A stretch of DNA of 36,177 nucleotides from Paludibacteraceae bacterium (lineage in GTDB: Bacteria; Bacteroidota; Bacteroidia; Bacteroidales; Paludibacteraceae): assembly GCA_024401455.1 (NCBI GenBank), contig JAKSLA010000030.1:1-36177 (forward strand). The letters are read 5' to 3'. The position numbers and the translations under genes were made by a program. The notes beneath the pieces were generated by a model that did no database searches, was not told the origin of the DNA, and saw nothing but the letters and a program-made list of their open reading frames with translations. This document shows, in pieces, positions 17,372-25,860 of the stretch. The stretch's first letter is position 1. Each line of letters begins with the position of its first letter.

Positions 17372-20218
17372 ATGGAAAGGAAAATAAAGGAAGAGGCCTT
17401 GGAAACGGGGCGCATCGAAGTGTTTGGGGCAAGAGTCCACAACTTGAAGAATGTCGATGTCTCCATTCCTCGCAATAAGATGACGGTTATGACGGGGTTG
17501 AGCGGTAGCGGAAAATCCTCTTTGGCATTCGACACGATCTTTGCCGAAGGTCAACGTCGTTATATCGATACTTTTTCAGCATATGCCCGTAATTTCTTGG
17601 GTAATATAGAGCGGCCTGATGTCGATAAGATTACGGGTCTTAGTCCTGTTATTTCCATAGAGCAGAAGACGACCAATAAGAACCCTCGTTCAACGGTGGG
17701 AACGACCACGGAGATCTATGACTTCCTTCGTCTGCTTTTCGCAAGGGCGGGTGAGGCCTACTCGTATGTGACGGGCGAAAAGATGGTGAAATACACGGAA
17801 GAACAAATCTTACAATTGATAGAGAATGACTATGCAGGCGAGGCGATTTTCATCCTGGCGCCCAAGGTGAAGTCAAGAAAGGGTCACTACAAGGAACTCT
17901 TCGAGGATGTCCGCAAACGGGGTTACTTGACGGTGCGTGTGGATGGTGAGATACTCGAAATCATGCACGGGATGAAGGTGGACCGTTACAAGAATCACAA
18001 TATCGAGGTTGTGATAGACAAACTTGTCGTTTCGGAGAAAGACAGCAAGCGTCTGCGCGATTCGGTGCGCATTGCCATGAAGCAGGGCGGTGGCTCTATC
18101 ATCATTATGAAGAAATCGGACGAGTCGATTCGTTATTTCAGCAAATTGTTGATGTGCCCTACGTCGGGCATCTCTTATAACGAGCCGGCACCGCATAATT
18201 TCTCGTTCAACTCCCCATTCGGCTATTGTCCGCATTGCAAGGGAATAGGAACGATTACGGAAATTGACATTGAAAAAATCATCCCGAATAGGGAAGAAAG
18301 CATATACAACGGGGCGATTGTTCCGTTGGGAAAATATAAGAAGACGCTCTTCTTCGGGCAACTTGAGGTCATTGCTGAGCGTTATGGCTTTTCGTTGAAA
18401 GACCCGGTTTCGAAGATTCCGGAAGAGGCGTTGGATATAATCTTGAATGGCAGCGAAGATCGAATAGCGGTGAAGAATGTCGCCTTGGGTGCCTCCAGTT
18501 ATGCCTATGCCTTTGAGGGTGTTTTCAAGTATGTGGAGATGCAGCAGGATGGAGAGGCTTCGGCTACGGCGCAGAAGTGGGCCACGCAATTTAGCAAGAC
18601 GGTGCCTTGCCCTGAATGTGGCGGTGCTCGTTTGAACAAGGAGTCCTTGCATTTTCGTATTGATGGAAAGAATATCTCGGAGTTGGCCCAATTGGACATG
18701 TTGGAGTTGAATGCTTGGTTGGACGATTTGGAGACAAGATTGTCGGACAAGCAGGCGGTCATTGCCGCTGAAATTTTGAAGGAGATTCGCAGCCGAATCG
18801 GCTTCTTGTTGGATGTCGGGCTGAGTTATCTTTCGCTCAATCGCGCCTCTATGTCCTTGTCGGGTGGAGAGAGCCAGCGTATTCGTTTGGCTACGCAGAT
18901 CGGTTCTCAACTGGTCAATGTGCTCTACATTTTGGATGAGCCAAGCATCGGTTTGCACCAGCGAGACAATGTGCGACTGATTAACTCCTTGAAGAAACTA
19001 AGGGATATCGGAAACTCTATCATTGTGGTGGAGCACGATAAGGACATGATGCTCAATGCCGATTATGTGGTTGACTTGGGTCCGAAGGCAGGACGTCATG
19101 GGGGTGAAATCGTCTTTGCGGGAACGCCCGAAGAGATGTTGAAGACACACACGATGACGGCCGACTATCTCAATGGAGACAGGAAGATTGAAATACCGGT
19201 GGAGAAGCGTCCTGGCAACGGCAAGTTCATTACATTGAAAGGGGCCAGGGGTAACAACTTGAAAGGGGTGAACGTCTCCTTCCCATTGGGAAAGTTCATT
19301 TGTGTCACGGGTGTTTCGGGAAGCGGAAAATCCACGTTGGTCAACTCCACGCTGCAGCCGATTCTTAGCCAGCATTTCTATCGTTCTTTGCAAGATCCAT
19401 TGCCTTACGATTCGGTGGAGGGCATTGAGAATATTGATAAGGTGGTGACGGTGGACCAGTCGCCCATCGGGCGCACGCCTCGTTCCAATCCCGCCACTTA
19501 TACGGATCTGTTTAGCGACATCCGTAATTTGTTCGTCTCTCTTCCTGAATCGAAGATGCGTGGCTACAAGCCGGGCCGCTTCTCGTTCAATGTGAAGGGC
19601 GGACGTTGCGAGACTTGTGGCGGTAACGGATATAAGACCATAGAGATGAACTTTTTGCCAGACGTCTATGTCCCTTGTGAAGATTGTCAAGGGAAGCGAT
19701 ACAATCGTGAGACGTTGGAGGTGCGCTATAAGGGTAAATCCATTGCCGATGTGCTTGATTTGACCATCAATCAGTCGGTGGAGTTTTTTGAGAATATACC
19801 GTCCATTTTGCAAAAGGTTAAGACGTTGCAGAGCATAGGGTTGGGGTATATAAAATTGGGTCAGCCATCCACGACGTTGTCGGGTGGTGAGAGCCAACGT
19901 ATTAAGTTGGCCACAGAGTTGATGCGACGTGATACTGGTAATACGCTCTACATTTTGGACGAGCCTACTACGGGTCTCCACTTCGAGGATATCCGTATCC
20001 TTTTGGATGTGTTGAACAAGTTGGCCGACAAGGGCAATACGATTTTGGTGATAGAGCACAACTTGGATGTCATCAAGGCAGCCGACTATCTGATAGATGT
20101 TGGTCCGGACGGCGGACGGGGCGGCGGTCAGATCGTAGCACAAGGTACACCCGAAGAGGTGGCCCTGTCGCCGGATAGTATCACTGGTAAATTTTTGAAG
20201 GAGGAGATGGCGTTATAG
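17372..20218 (+). CDS. uvrA: Excinuclease ABC subunit A
   Basis: UvrA recognises bulky DNA lesions and loads UvrB in nucleotide excision repair. From ATG 17372 it is 948 residues, a normal size. The frame runs upstream to 17264, but the extra residues are encoded by the repeat region and are not expected. There are two ABC ATPase modules: Walker [10 protein letters not shown] (42-50) and GVSGSGKST (about 646-654), each with an LSGGESQRI signature. The C-terminal zinc module CETCGGNGY...CEDC is intact. The first zinc site is altered: CPTS (262-265) replaces the usual CxxC, while CPHC (286-289) remains. The UvrB-binding insert is present in length but lacks the usual cysteines ([12 protein letters not shown]). 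It is clearly a UvrA1-type protein. Confidence 0.95.
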   Translation: MERKIKEEALETGRIEVFGARVHNLKNVDVSIPRNKMTVMTGLSGSGKSSLAFDTIFAEGQRRYIDTFSAYARNFLGNIERPDVDKITGLSPVISIEQKTTNKNPRSTVGTTTEIYDFLRLLFARAGEAYSYVTGEKMVKYTEEQILQLIENDYAGEAIFILAPKVKSRKGHYKELFEDVRKRGYLTVRVDGEILEIMHGMKVDRYKNHNIEVVIDKLVVSEKDSKRLRDSVRIAMKQGGGSIIIMKKSDESIRYFSKLLMCPTSGISYNEPAPHNFSFNSPFGYCPHCKGIGTITEIDIEKIIPNREESIYNGAIVPLGKYKKTLFFGQLEVIAERYGFSLKDPVSKIPEEALDIILNGSEDRIAVKNVALGASSYAYAFEGVFKYVEMQQDGEASATAQKWATQFSKTVPCPECGGARLNKESLHFRIDGKNISELAQLDMLELNAWLDDLETRLSDKQAVIAAEILKEIRSRIGFLLDVGLSYLSLNRASMSLSGGESQRIRLATQIGSQLVNVLYILDEPSIGLHQRDNVRLINSLKKLRDIGNSIIVVEHDKDMMLNADYVVDLGPKAGRHGGEIVFAGTPEEMLKTHTMTADYLNGDRKIEIPVEKRPGNGKFITLKGARGNNLKGVNVSFPLGKFICVTGVSGSGKSTLVNSTLQPILSQHFYRSLQDPLPYDSVEGIENIDKVVTVDQSPIGRTPRSNPATYTDLFSDIRNLFVSLPESKMRGYKPGRFSFNVKGGRCETCGGNGYKTIEMNFLPDVYVPCEDCQGKRYNRETLEVRYKGKSIADVLDLTINQSVEFFENIPSILQKVKTLQSIGLGYIKLGQPSTTLSGGESQRIKLATELMRRDTGNTLYILDEPTTGLHFEDIRILLDVLNKLADKGNTILVIEHNLDVIKAADYLIDVGPDGGRGGGQIVAQGTPEEVALSPDSITGKFLKEEMAL

Positions 20219-20271
20219 TTGGAATTGGGGTCCCTTCCCCTTGAGAATAGCCTGAATTTCCTGAAATAAGA

Positions 20272-20320
20272 AAGCGGAAGCCTTGCAAAGGACCACCTTT
20301 GTAAGGCTTCCGCTTCGTTT
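20272..20320. terminator. Strong terminator between uvrA and the convergent lamin-tail gene
   Basis: A 20-bp stem with a single G-T pair (20272-20291 with 20296-20315) encloses a four-base loop, ACCA. CGTTTTATT follows on + and an AT-rich run on -. It closes uvrA and probably serves the opposing gene as well. Confidence 0.88.
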
Positions 20321-22044
20321 TATTGGCTTACTACTCCGACAAACTTTTTTCGGATGACATCGCCTTCCGCATCGTGGGCTTCGAAGAGGAGAATGTAGGG
20401 GGCGATGGGCAGTAGTGATCCACTGTCGTTGCATCCGTCCCAAGTAATCTCACCGTGGGTGCTGAGGAGCAAGTTCTGGGCGAGATGGCGGACGATGATT
20501 CCGTTGAGGCTGAACACGGTGACGTTGGCCATGTAGCCTGAGTGTGTAAGGCTGTATGAGAGGACAATGTTCCCTTCGGGAGAGAGGTGCGGGAAGCAGA
20601 CTTCTTGCGAAAGGGAGATGTCCTCCTCCTCGCTTGGAGCCGTGGAGTTCTCATGGCCTGGCGTTCCGAATCCGGCACTCTCTGCCGCAGAGGTCCACTC
20701 TTCCAGGTAAGGGGAGATGCGTTCCAACGAAACGCCTTCTTTCTCTTTCAGTAGTTCGTTGTGCATGGATTCTTTGTAGCGGAAATCGTCTATTATGAGT
20801 TGCTCCTTGGTTGTAAGCACGACGCTGCCTTGCGTGTTCCCGTAACTTGGCAGTTTGGCAATGGTAACGAATGCCTCTTCGTTGGGGCAGTCGTAAAATC
20901 GGCAAACCGCTTCGGGGTCGGTTGTGATGACTGCGTATCCCTGCGGTGCAATGATTTTGTAGGGCAGGGTTTTGGCGGCGTAGATGATGGAGTCAGACTT
21001 ATAGGTGGCGAGGAGCAAGTTCCCTAAGTTGATGTGATGGTCGCTGCGGTTGTAGAGTTCCACATAGTCCACGCCCTCTTCGTATGGGTTGAAGAGCACC
21101 TCGTTGATGATGAGGTCCATGGGCTTGATCCCCTCCTCTATGAGGATGTCTAATTGTGTGTCTTGCAGTTGGTTGCCAGCCATGTCTTCCACGCCTTTCA
21201 TTTCCAAGGCATATAGATTGCCGTGTTTTAGGGGGGCGGGTAGGCGAAACGTCAATTGTGTGCCTGAGGCGTCCCATTCTCCTGTTATTGCCTTTTGATT
21301 TAGTAGGAAATGGGCCTGTTTCGTCTTTATCCTTTCCGAGAAGGTGACTTGTAGGCAAGAATCGGTCTGGACGGATTTTTTGATTGTCGGAGGCGTTTCG
21401 TCAAGCACCTCTTCCCCTTGAGCGGCGACATAGTCGAAATAGAACGCCTCATTTCTCGTTGTTGTGTATTTGCAGACGAAGCCCATGTAGAGGCACGCGG
21501 CAAATGAGGTGTCGCGGGCGGAACACTCTTCCCTAAAGGTCTCTTCGTCATTGATTTTGGCGAAGACCCGCCATTCTCCTTTGGCCCGTTGGACTTTTAG
21601 GGTTATGCAAAGAGAATCCCGGTTGACTCTCGAAGCCTCGCTGCTGGCCAATTTCTTGATGGAAGTTCCGCTCTGCCGGTAGAGCACGATTTGGTCGGAA
21701 GCGTTACCTACTTGTACGAAGTAGCCGTTGAGATCTTCTTTCAGGTCGGGCGAGTCGCTTACCATGTAGAACCGCAAGTAGTTGCTTCCCGAAGGGTTGA
21801 AGGCCATTCGGAATCGAAGTTCCCACGTCGCCTCGTCGAAGATGCGGCATTGCGTATAAAGCGCACTCCGTTTCCCGTCGCTTGGCGCTTGTAATTGCAG
21901 AACACTGCCGTTCGGAGCAAAATGGTTTGTCTCCCCCGACCATAAGTTACTAAACTTGTTTCCTTGAAAATCTGAGTAAAACTCAGTGCACAAAGCAGTA
22001 GAATAGGAAACGATAATAAAAACGAACAAATAAAACAGTCTCAT
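20320..22044 (-). CDS. Secreted lamin-tail-domain protein with FlgD-like C-terminus
   Basis: The 574-residue protein has a signal peptide (about 1-19, hydrophobic FYLFVFIIVSYSTALC). A beta-sandwich-like part with aromatic and Thr/Ser-rich strands follows (about 20-200), then a bacterial Ig-like segment (TPPTIKKSVQTDSCLQVTFSERI onward, about 215-300). A lamin-tail domain starts near residue 306 (DLIINEVLFNPYEEG..YVELYNRSD). The last 80 residues carry the FlgD-Ig-like pattern seen at the C-terminus of secreted Bacteroidota proteins (VTVFSLNGIIVRHL...ITWDGCNDSGSLLP..PYILLFEA). It is likely exported to the periplasm or surface, with an unknown role; lamin-tail proteins are often found with extracellular nucleases or adhesins, but no enzyme motif is seen here. 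Confidence 0.8.
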   Translation of the reverse strand: MRLFYLFVFIIVSYSTALCTEFYSDFQGNKFSNLWSGETNHFAPNGSVLQLQAPSDGKRSALYTQCRIFDEATWELRFRMAFNPSGSNYLRFYMVSDSPDLKEDLNGYFVQVGNASDQIVLYRQSGTSIKKLASSEASRVNRDSLCITLKVQRAKGEWRVFAKINDEETFREECSARDTSFAACLYMGFVCKYTTTRNEAFYFDYVAAQGEEVLDETPPTIKKSVQTDSCLQVTFSERIKTKQAHFLLNQKAITGEWDASGTQLTFRLPAPLKHGNLYALEMKGVEDMAGNQLQDTQLDILIEEGIKPMDLIINEVLFNPYEEGVDYVELYNRSDHHINLGNLLLATYKSDSIIYAAKTLPYKIIAPQGYAVITTDPEAVCRFYDCPNEEAFVTIAKLPSYGNTQGSVVLTTKEQLIIDDFRYKESMHNELLKEKEGVSLERISPYLEEWTSAAESAGFGTPGHENSTAPSEEEDISLSQEVCFPHLSPEGNIVLSYSLTHSGYMANVTVFSLNGIIVRHLAQNLLLSTHGEITWDGCNDSGSLLPIAPYILLFEAHDAEGDVIRKKFVGVVSQ

Positions 22045-22070
22045 TTTAATGATGATGTTGATTAAAGAAT

Positions 22071-22078
22071 TATCTTTG
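22071..22078 (+). promoter_or_regulatory. Probable asd promoter -7 element
   Basis: TATCTTTG followed by TGG matches TAnnTTTG exactly. The -33 region is poor. The start would be near 22085, giving a leader of about 60 bases to ATG 22147. It overlaps an in-frame GTG at 22078, which rules that codon out as the translation start. Confidence 0.5.
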
Positions 22079-22146
22079 TGGAAAAATTAGCGAATATACG
22101 GAATTTTCGAAAATATTTAAACAGTTATAATAAAATTCAACAAACA

Positions 22147-23160
22147 ATGAGAGTAGCAATTGTTGGTGCGAGCGGTGCGGTAGGTCAGGAGTTCCTTCGC
22201 GTCTTGGCGGAAAGAAATTTTCCAGTTTCAGAATTAGTGCTTTTCGGTTCATCTCGTAGTGCTGGAACCGAGTATGAGTTCAAGGGCAAGAAGTATGTTG
22301 TCAAGGAGTTGCAGCACAATGATGACTTTAAGGGAATTGATATTGCATTTACTTCTGCAGGTGCAGGTATTTCAAAGGAGTATCTTGAGACTATCACAAA
22401 GTATGGTGCAGTCATGATTGACAACTCAAGTGCATTCCGTATGGATGATCAAGTTCCTTTGGTTGTTCCTGAGTGCAATGCCGCTGATGCGTTGAAGCGT
22501 CCTAAGGGTGTCATCGCAAACCCTAACTGTACTACTATCATGATGGTTGTAGTTCTTCAAGCAATCGAGCAGTTGAGCCACATCAAGCGTATTCATATTG
22601 CTAGTTACCAAGCAGCAAGTGGTGCGGGTGCGGCAGCGATGGCTGAGTTGGAGCAACAATATCGTGAGGTGCTTGACAACAAGCCAGCAACTGTAAACAA
22701 GTTCGCTTATCAATTGGCATACAACGTAATCCCTCAAATCGACGTCTTTACAGACAATGGTTACACGAAGGAGGAGATGAAGATGTTCAACGAGACAAAG
22801 AAGATCATGCACAGCGACGTTAACTGTTCAGCAATGTGTGTGCGTGTGCCTTCACTTCGTTCACACTCTGAGGCTGTATGGATTGAGACTGAAAAGCCAG
22901 TTAGCGTAGAGGAGGCTCGTGCAGCATTCGCTAAGGCTGAAGGCGTTCAGTTGATGGACGATCCTGCTAACAAGGTTTACCCTATGCCTCTCTTCCTTGC
23001 CGGAAAGGACGATGTATATGTAGGTCGTGTGCGTAAGGATCTTGCTAACGAGAATGGTTTGACATTCTGGTTGGTTGGTGACCAAATCAAGAAGGGTGCA
23101 GCCCTCAACGCAGTTCAAATCGCTGAATATTTGATCAAGGTTGGCGACATCAAGAAATAA
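22147..23160 (+). CDS. asd: Aspartate-semialdehyde dehydrogenase
   Basis: Asd reduces aspartyl phosphate to aspartate semialdehyde, the branch point to lysine/diaminopimelate, threonine and methionine. From ATG 22147 the protein is 337 residues, normal for the family. The longer frame from GTG 22078 starts within the promoter. The N-terminal Rossmann motif is [14 protein letters not shown], followed by SSRSAG. The active-site Cys is in NPNCTT, the substrate region has SYQAASGAG, and the late signature reads [14 protein letters not shown]. Codon choice is strongly biased (GGT, CGT, AAG), as expected of a well-expressed gene. It is monocistronic, with its own terminator. Together with dapB it covers two steps of one pathway. 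Confidence 0.97.
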   Translation: MRVAIVGASGAVGQEFLRVLAERNFPVSELVLFGSSRSAGTEYEFKGKKYVVKELQHNDDFKGIDIAFTSAGAGISKEYLETITKYGAVMIDNSSAFRMDDQVPLVVPECNAADALKRPKGVIANPNCTTIMMVVVLQAIEQLSHIKRIHIASYQAASGAGAAAMAELEQQYREVLDNKPATVNKFAYQLAYNVIPQIDVFTDNGYTKEEMKMFNETKKIMHSDVNCSAMCVRVPSLRSHSEAVWIETEKPVSVEEARAAFAKAEGVQLMDDPANKVYPMPLFLAGKDDVYVGRVRKDLANENGLTFWLVGDQIKKGAALNAVQIAEYLIKVGDIKK

Positions 23161-23185
23161 TCAGTAAGGTTATTATAAAGTTTGT

Positions 23186-23217
23186 AAGGGTGATACGGTT
23201 GCGTGTCACCCTTTTTT
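23186..23217 (+). terminator. Intrinsic terminator of asd
   Basis: A 12-bp stem with one G-T pair (AAGGGTGATACG at 23186-23197 with 23202-23213) closes on a four-base GTTG loop and runs into TTTT. It lies 25 bases after the asd stop. Confidence 0.9.
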
Positions 23218-23270
23218 GATGCATGATTTTCACCGGAGGTGCGCAAATTACCAGGGTGCCGCAAAAAAGA

Positions 23271-23315
23271 GGGCGGGCACAAGGCACCGCAAAAAGGGCG
23301 GGCACAAGGCACCGC
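23271..23315. repeat. Two tandem copies of a GGGCGG-type palindromic element
   Basis: The 20-mer GGGCGGGCACAAGGCACCGC occurs at 23271-23290 and again, exactly, at 23296-23315, with an AAAAA linker. The same 20-mer recurs at 24050-24069. The 3' stem half is completed (CCGCCCC) only in the second copy. A further G/C-rich hairpin-prone tract (GGGG...CCCC) continues to about 23353. Confidence 0.8.
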
Positions 23316-23379
23316 CCCAACACCGTTCCCGGCGGGGTGGAGTGCCCCCCCCGTCATTTTTTATGGACATTACATTCGG

Positions 23380-23751
23380 TTAAACAAGGGCACACGAACC
23401 TTTGGCGTTCATCACGCGCTCCACATTGGCAAGCACCTTCTTGATGTTGTTGAAGATGTCGTAATTGGAAACACGGATAACGGAGAAACCTTTAGAAACC
23501 AACTCCCTACGTTTCTCGTCCGTAATGAAACTGTCACCATCGTGTACCTTGCTTTCAAGTTCGATTATCAACTTAGCCTTGTCACAATAAAAGTCGGCTA
23601 TCACCGAAGATGCCACTCTTGACATATGCACAAACTTGGATGGGAAAAACTTGCTGAGCTGTCTCTTCAACTCTGATTCAGAATAGGTAGCCGCAACACC
23701 CGTAGGAACTGCAGCCAATTGCTCTTTTTCTGCTTTCACTTCTGCTTTCAT
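23380..23751 (-). CDS. DUF559 (Vsr/PD-(D/E)XK-like) endonuclease-domain protein
   Basis: A 123-residue protein resembles the DUF559 family, a small nuclease fold related to very-short-patch-repair (Vsr) endonucleases. The family pattern is ADFYCDKAKLIIELES.VHDGD (about 52-73), then EKRRELVSKGFSVIRVSNYDIFNNIKKVL (about 79-107). The expected acidic residues of the core (Asp in ADFYC and Glu in IELE) are present. The N-terminal 45 residues are polar, lack the usual conserved basic block of many DUF559 proteins, and may be degenerate or lineage-specific. The gene stands alone, divergent from a repeat-rich region and near the G/C-rich palindromes. Its function is unknown; the nuclease activity is inferred from the fold. 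Confidence 0.7.
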   Translation of the reverse strand: MKAEVKAEKEQLAAVPTGVAATYSESELKRQLSKFFPSKFVHMSRVASSVIADFYCDKAKLIIELESKVHDGDSFITDEKRRELVSKGFSVIRVSNYDIFNNIKKVLANVERVMNAKGSCALV

Positions 23752-23914
23752 AGATTAATATTTTTAATTGTTAAAATAGTGTTTATTAAACTTTATAAAA
23801 ATAGAACCATTTTCGTAAATAAACAAATTTTGCGTACAAAATAATATCAAAAATGGTTTCTAAATTTTCCGATGAGATTTTTCTCGCCCACGGTGGGGAT
23901 GACAACCATAAAAA

Positions 23915-23936
23915 GGGCACCACAAGGGATTGCTCC
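23915..23936. repeat. Degenerate copy of the ACAAG-loop palindrome
   Basis: GGGCACCACAAGGGATTGCT and two following bases resemble the 17253 element read on the opposite strand, with the stem partly broken by substitutions. The ACAAGG core is intact. Confidence 0.45.
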
Positions 23937-24048
23937 AACATCGGGTCCGACGATTTGCGGGTGTTTCATCGGATGTGATGTCCATGAAAACGATGATTTG
24001 TTGGTGTAACATCGGTGTAAAAACGACGGTTGGGCAATGTATTCACCA

Positions 24049-24072
24049 GGGGCGGGCACAAGGCACCGCCCC
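24049..24072. repeat. GGGGCGG palindromic element, complete stem
   Basis: GGGGCGG (24049-24055) pairs with CCGCCCC (24066-24072) around a 10-base loop containing CACAAGG. It includes the exact 20-mer shared with 23271 and 23296. Confidence 0.8.
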
Positions 24073-24144
24073 TACGCCGTTACCGACGATTGGTGCGAAA
24101 ATCATCGTTTGCAACCACAAAAAAAATGGGGCCCCGATTCCATC

Positions 24145-24169
24145 AATCCAAATTCTTCAAATGGTCAAT
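24145..24169 (+). repeat. 25-base direct repeat, copy 1
   Basis: Starts AATCCAAAT and ends TCAAATGGTCAAT. Matches copy 2 at 24351-24375 at 23 of 25 positions. Confidence 0.75.
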
Positions 24170-24292
24170 TTCTTTGCATTTATCAGATGCAAATATATAA
24201 CCTCAACCATGCAAATCCCAATTTATTATAAGATTTTTGGAATTGACATGCCGCTATTCATCAATCGGTTACATGCAGCAAAACACAAAAAA

Positions 24293-24313
24293 GGGCGGAC
24301 CCAAGGCCCGCCC
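24293..24313. repeat. GGGCGG/CCGCCC palindromic element
   Basis: GGGCGG (24293-24298) pairs with CCGCCC (24308-24313) around a loop containing CCAAGG. It lies three bases before the next hairpin. Confidence 0.75.
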
Positions 24314-24316
24314 AAT

Positions 24317-24337
24317 GGGTAGGCACAAGGCCTACCC
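24317..24337. repeat. GGGTAGG/CCTACCC palindromic element
   Basis: GGGTAGG (24317-24323) pairs with CCTACCC (24331-24337) around CACAAGG. Compared with the GGGCGG copies, the stem bases changed on both arms so that pairing is kept while the loop is unchanged. Confidence 0.8.
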
Positions 24338-24350
24338 CTACATGGATTTT

Positions 24351-24375
24351 AATCCAAATCCGTCAAATGGTCAAT
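24351..24375 (+). repeat. 25-base direct repeat, copy 2
   Basis: Second copy of the repeat at 24145-24169 (two mismatches), 206 bases downstream. The pair of palindromes at 24293-24337 lies just before it. Confidence 0.75.
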
Positions 24376-24524
24376 GACGGGGAAATCGCCGCTGGTGGCA
24401 TTCGAACGTCGGTCCTCTTTGGACAGAACCGACTCCAGTTTTCCCTGAACATCTCGAAATCCAGACATTGGGACAACATCTCCAACGGATTGCCCATTTT
24501 TGACAGTTCATTTGAGGCAAGATA

Positions 24525-24601
24525 TTTCTGCAAGAGAAAGAAAATTGCAGAATCCTTTCTGCGGGAGAAAGGAAAAATTAAAAATCTTTCTGCAATAGAA
24601 A
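24525..24601 (+). promoter_or_regulatory. Three phased operator-like palindromes upstream of the AAA_14 gene
   Basis: TTTCTGCnnnAGAAA occurs three times: 24525-24539 (nnn AAG), 24556-24570 (GGG) and 24587-24601 (AAT). The start-to-start distance is exactly 31 bases both times, close to three helical turns, so all copies face the same side of the DNA. The TTTCT and AGAAA ends form an inverted repeat. The third copy covers the likely -33 element. This is the expected layout of a cooperative regulator-binding site, but the binding protein is unknown. Confidence 0.7.
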
Positions 24602-24618
24602 AGTTTTGCTTATTTTTG
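24587..24618 (+). promoter_or_regulatory. Probable promoter of the AAA_14 ATPase gene
   Basis: TATTTTTG at 24611-24618 matches TAnnTTTG. TTTC at 24587-24590, 20 bases upstream, is a near match to -33 TTTG and is part of the third palindrome. The start would be near 24625, leaving a leader of only about 11 bases before ATG 24636. Confidence 0.6.
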
Positions 24619-24635
24619 TTTCAAAATATAGCGAG

Positions 24636-25796
24636 ATGAATAGCGAGATAATAAATAATTTGGAGGCCTCCATGCAGCGCCGAATGGCTGCACTGCCTCA
24701 TCGGCTGCGACCTTTTACGACGGGATATAGCCAGTTGCCTATTAGTTTTATGCTCACCGGATCGCGTGGATGCGGCAAATCTACATTCATGCTCCATCAC
24801 TCAAGAGGCAAGAGAATGTTATACTTCTCTGCCGACAATCCCAAAGTGATGACTTTCGATCTATATAGCTTCGTGTCGTATATCTTCATGATTGGCTACG
24901 AGGGAGTGATAATCGATGAGATTCATTATGCCAACAACTGGAGTATGCATCTCAAGGCTCTATATGACGATTTCCCCGGCAAGCTGTTATGGGTTTCAGA
25001 TTCGTCGTCGTTAGTGCTACGTAGTGGTGGAGGCGACCTTTCGCGGAGATTTGTACCGATTAGAATGCCGTTGATGTCGTTTCGCGAATTTTTATTCCTG
25101 CAAACAGGTAATCTCTACCCTACATACAAACTGGGCGACAGTGTTTTACCCGTAGAACCATCGTCCGAAATTCTTAGCCAATTTGTCCTATACAGGCAGA
25201 TGGGCAGCAGACCTTTTTTTAGCGAAGGAGACTTTGAGGCCAGATATATGGCAATAATGGACAAGGGTTTCAACAATGACATTCCGTTCTTTCTGCCTAG
25301 TATAAATGAAAACAATCTCCGCCTGATGCGTGCAATTGTTGGTTCTTTGGCCTCATCGTCGATACCACGAGTACAGGTGTCGTCGCTATGTGCAGACTGG
25401 GGTGTAGGAGCAGAGAAACTTTATCAGATACTTTTTGTAATGGAGAGTATAGGCATGCTGAAGATAGTGCGTTACCAGAACGACAACAAAGCCAGAAGTA
25501 CCGGTGCAAAGATGCTTTTCGACGACCCATGTGCATACTCAGTGTTGAAAGCAGACGAGGGCACTTCCCGTGAGGCGTACGTAGTATTTTGCTTAAGCAA
25601 TGCAGCCTACGACATTTATGCAATGCGCGACGAGACCAAAGGCGACTATCTGGCCATCAAAGATGGGAATGCCCTAAACATTGAGGTGGGCGGGAAAAGC
25701 AAGAAGCCCAAAGCTTCCGACTATGTGGCACGTGACAATACCGACTACCCGGCTGGCAATGCCATCCCATTTTGGTTGCTTGGGATGATGTGGTAA
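24636..25796 (+). CDS. AAA_14 / DUF4143 family ATPase
   Basis: A 386-residue ATPase read from ATG 24636; the frame opens ten codons earlier, inside the promoter. The AAA_14 domain has Walker A GSRGCGKST (42-50), Walker B GVIIDEIHYA (90-99), a sensor-like SDSSS (121-125) and the family motif MPLMSFREFL (144-153). A winged-helix-like segment follows (about 240-275, VSSLCADWGVGAEKLYQIL). The C-terminal DUF4143 part ends with a nuclease-like strand pattern (NIEVGGKSKKPKASDY). Such ATPases occur in many paralogous copies in Bacteroidales genomes. Their function is poorly known; toxin-antitoxin, defence or mobile-element links have been suggested. The phased palindromes upstream point to tight transcriptional control. 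Confidence 0.85.
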   Translation: MNSEIINNLEASMQRRMAALPHRLRPFTTGYSQLPISFMLTGSRGCGKSTFMLHHSRGKRMLYFSADNPKVMTFDLYSFVSYIFMIGYEGVIIDEIHYANNWSMHLKALYDDFPGKLLWVSDSSSLVLRSGGGDLSRRFVPIRMPLMSFREFLFLQTGNLYPTYKLGDSVLPVEPSSEILSQFVLYRQMGSRPFFSEGDFEARYMAIMDKGFNNDIPFFLPSINENNLRLMRAIVGSLASSSIPRVQVSSLCADWGVGAEKLYQILFVMESIGMLKIVRYQNDNKARSTGAKMLFDDPCAYSVLKADEGTSREAYVVFCLSNAAYDIYAMRDETKGDYLAIKDGNALNIEVGGKSKKPKASDYVARDNTDYPAGNAIPFWLLGMMW

Positions 25797-25860
25797 GCGC
25801 TTAAAAGTGTATGAGTCATGCTTTTGTTTAGCGTTTGATGTGGGCTCCTTCTTCCTCCCC

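Larger units (their letters stand above)
23752..24635. other. Repeat-rich non-coding stretch between the DUF559 and AAA_14 genes
   Basis: This gap of almost 900 bases has no convincing gene. The first part (23752-23870) is AT-rich and includes an imperfect inverted repeat (near 23807 and 23853). Next come several palindromes of the ACAAG-loop family (listed separately) and many degenerate CATCGG/GACGAT motifs. Two 25-base direct repeats lie at 24145-24169 and 24351-24375. Three phased palindromes and a promoter end the region. A 90-codon frame over 24367-24639 overlaps the repeats and promoter and is not called; it could be a decayed remnant. Confidence 0.65.

Noticed and set aside
24380-24430. 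TTCGAA with flanking paired bases, reminiscent of a tRNA T-arm
   Set aside because: No matching acceptor, D or anticodon arms; the flanking bases do not form a proper T stem.
24525-24618. Could the 31-bp-spaced repeats be a CRISPR array?
   Set aside because: Only three 15-base units, short AT-rich gaps overlapping a promoter, no cas genes and no unique spacers of usual length.
24367-24639. A 90-codon frame upstream of the AAA_14 gene
   Set aside because: It covers a direct repeat, three palindromes and a promoter, has no domain, and its low-complexity sequence is not protein-like.
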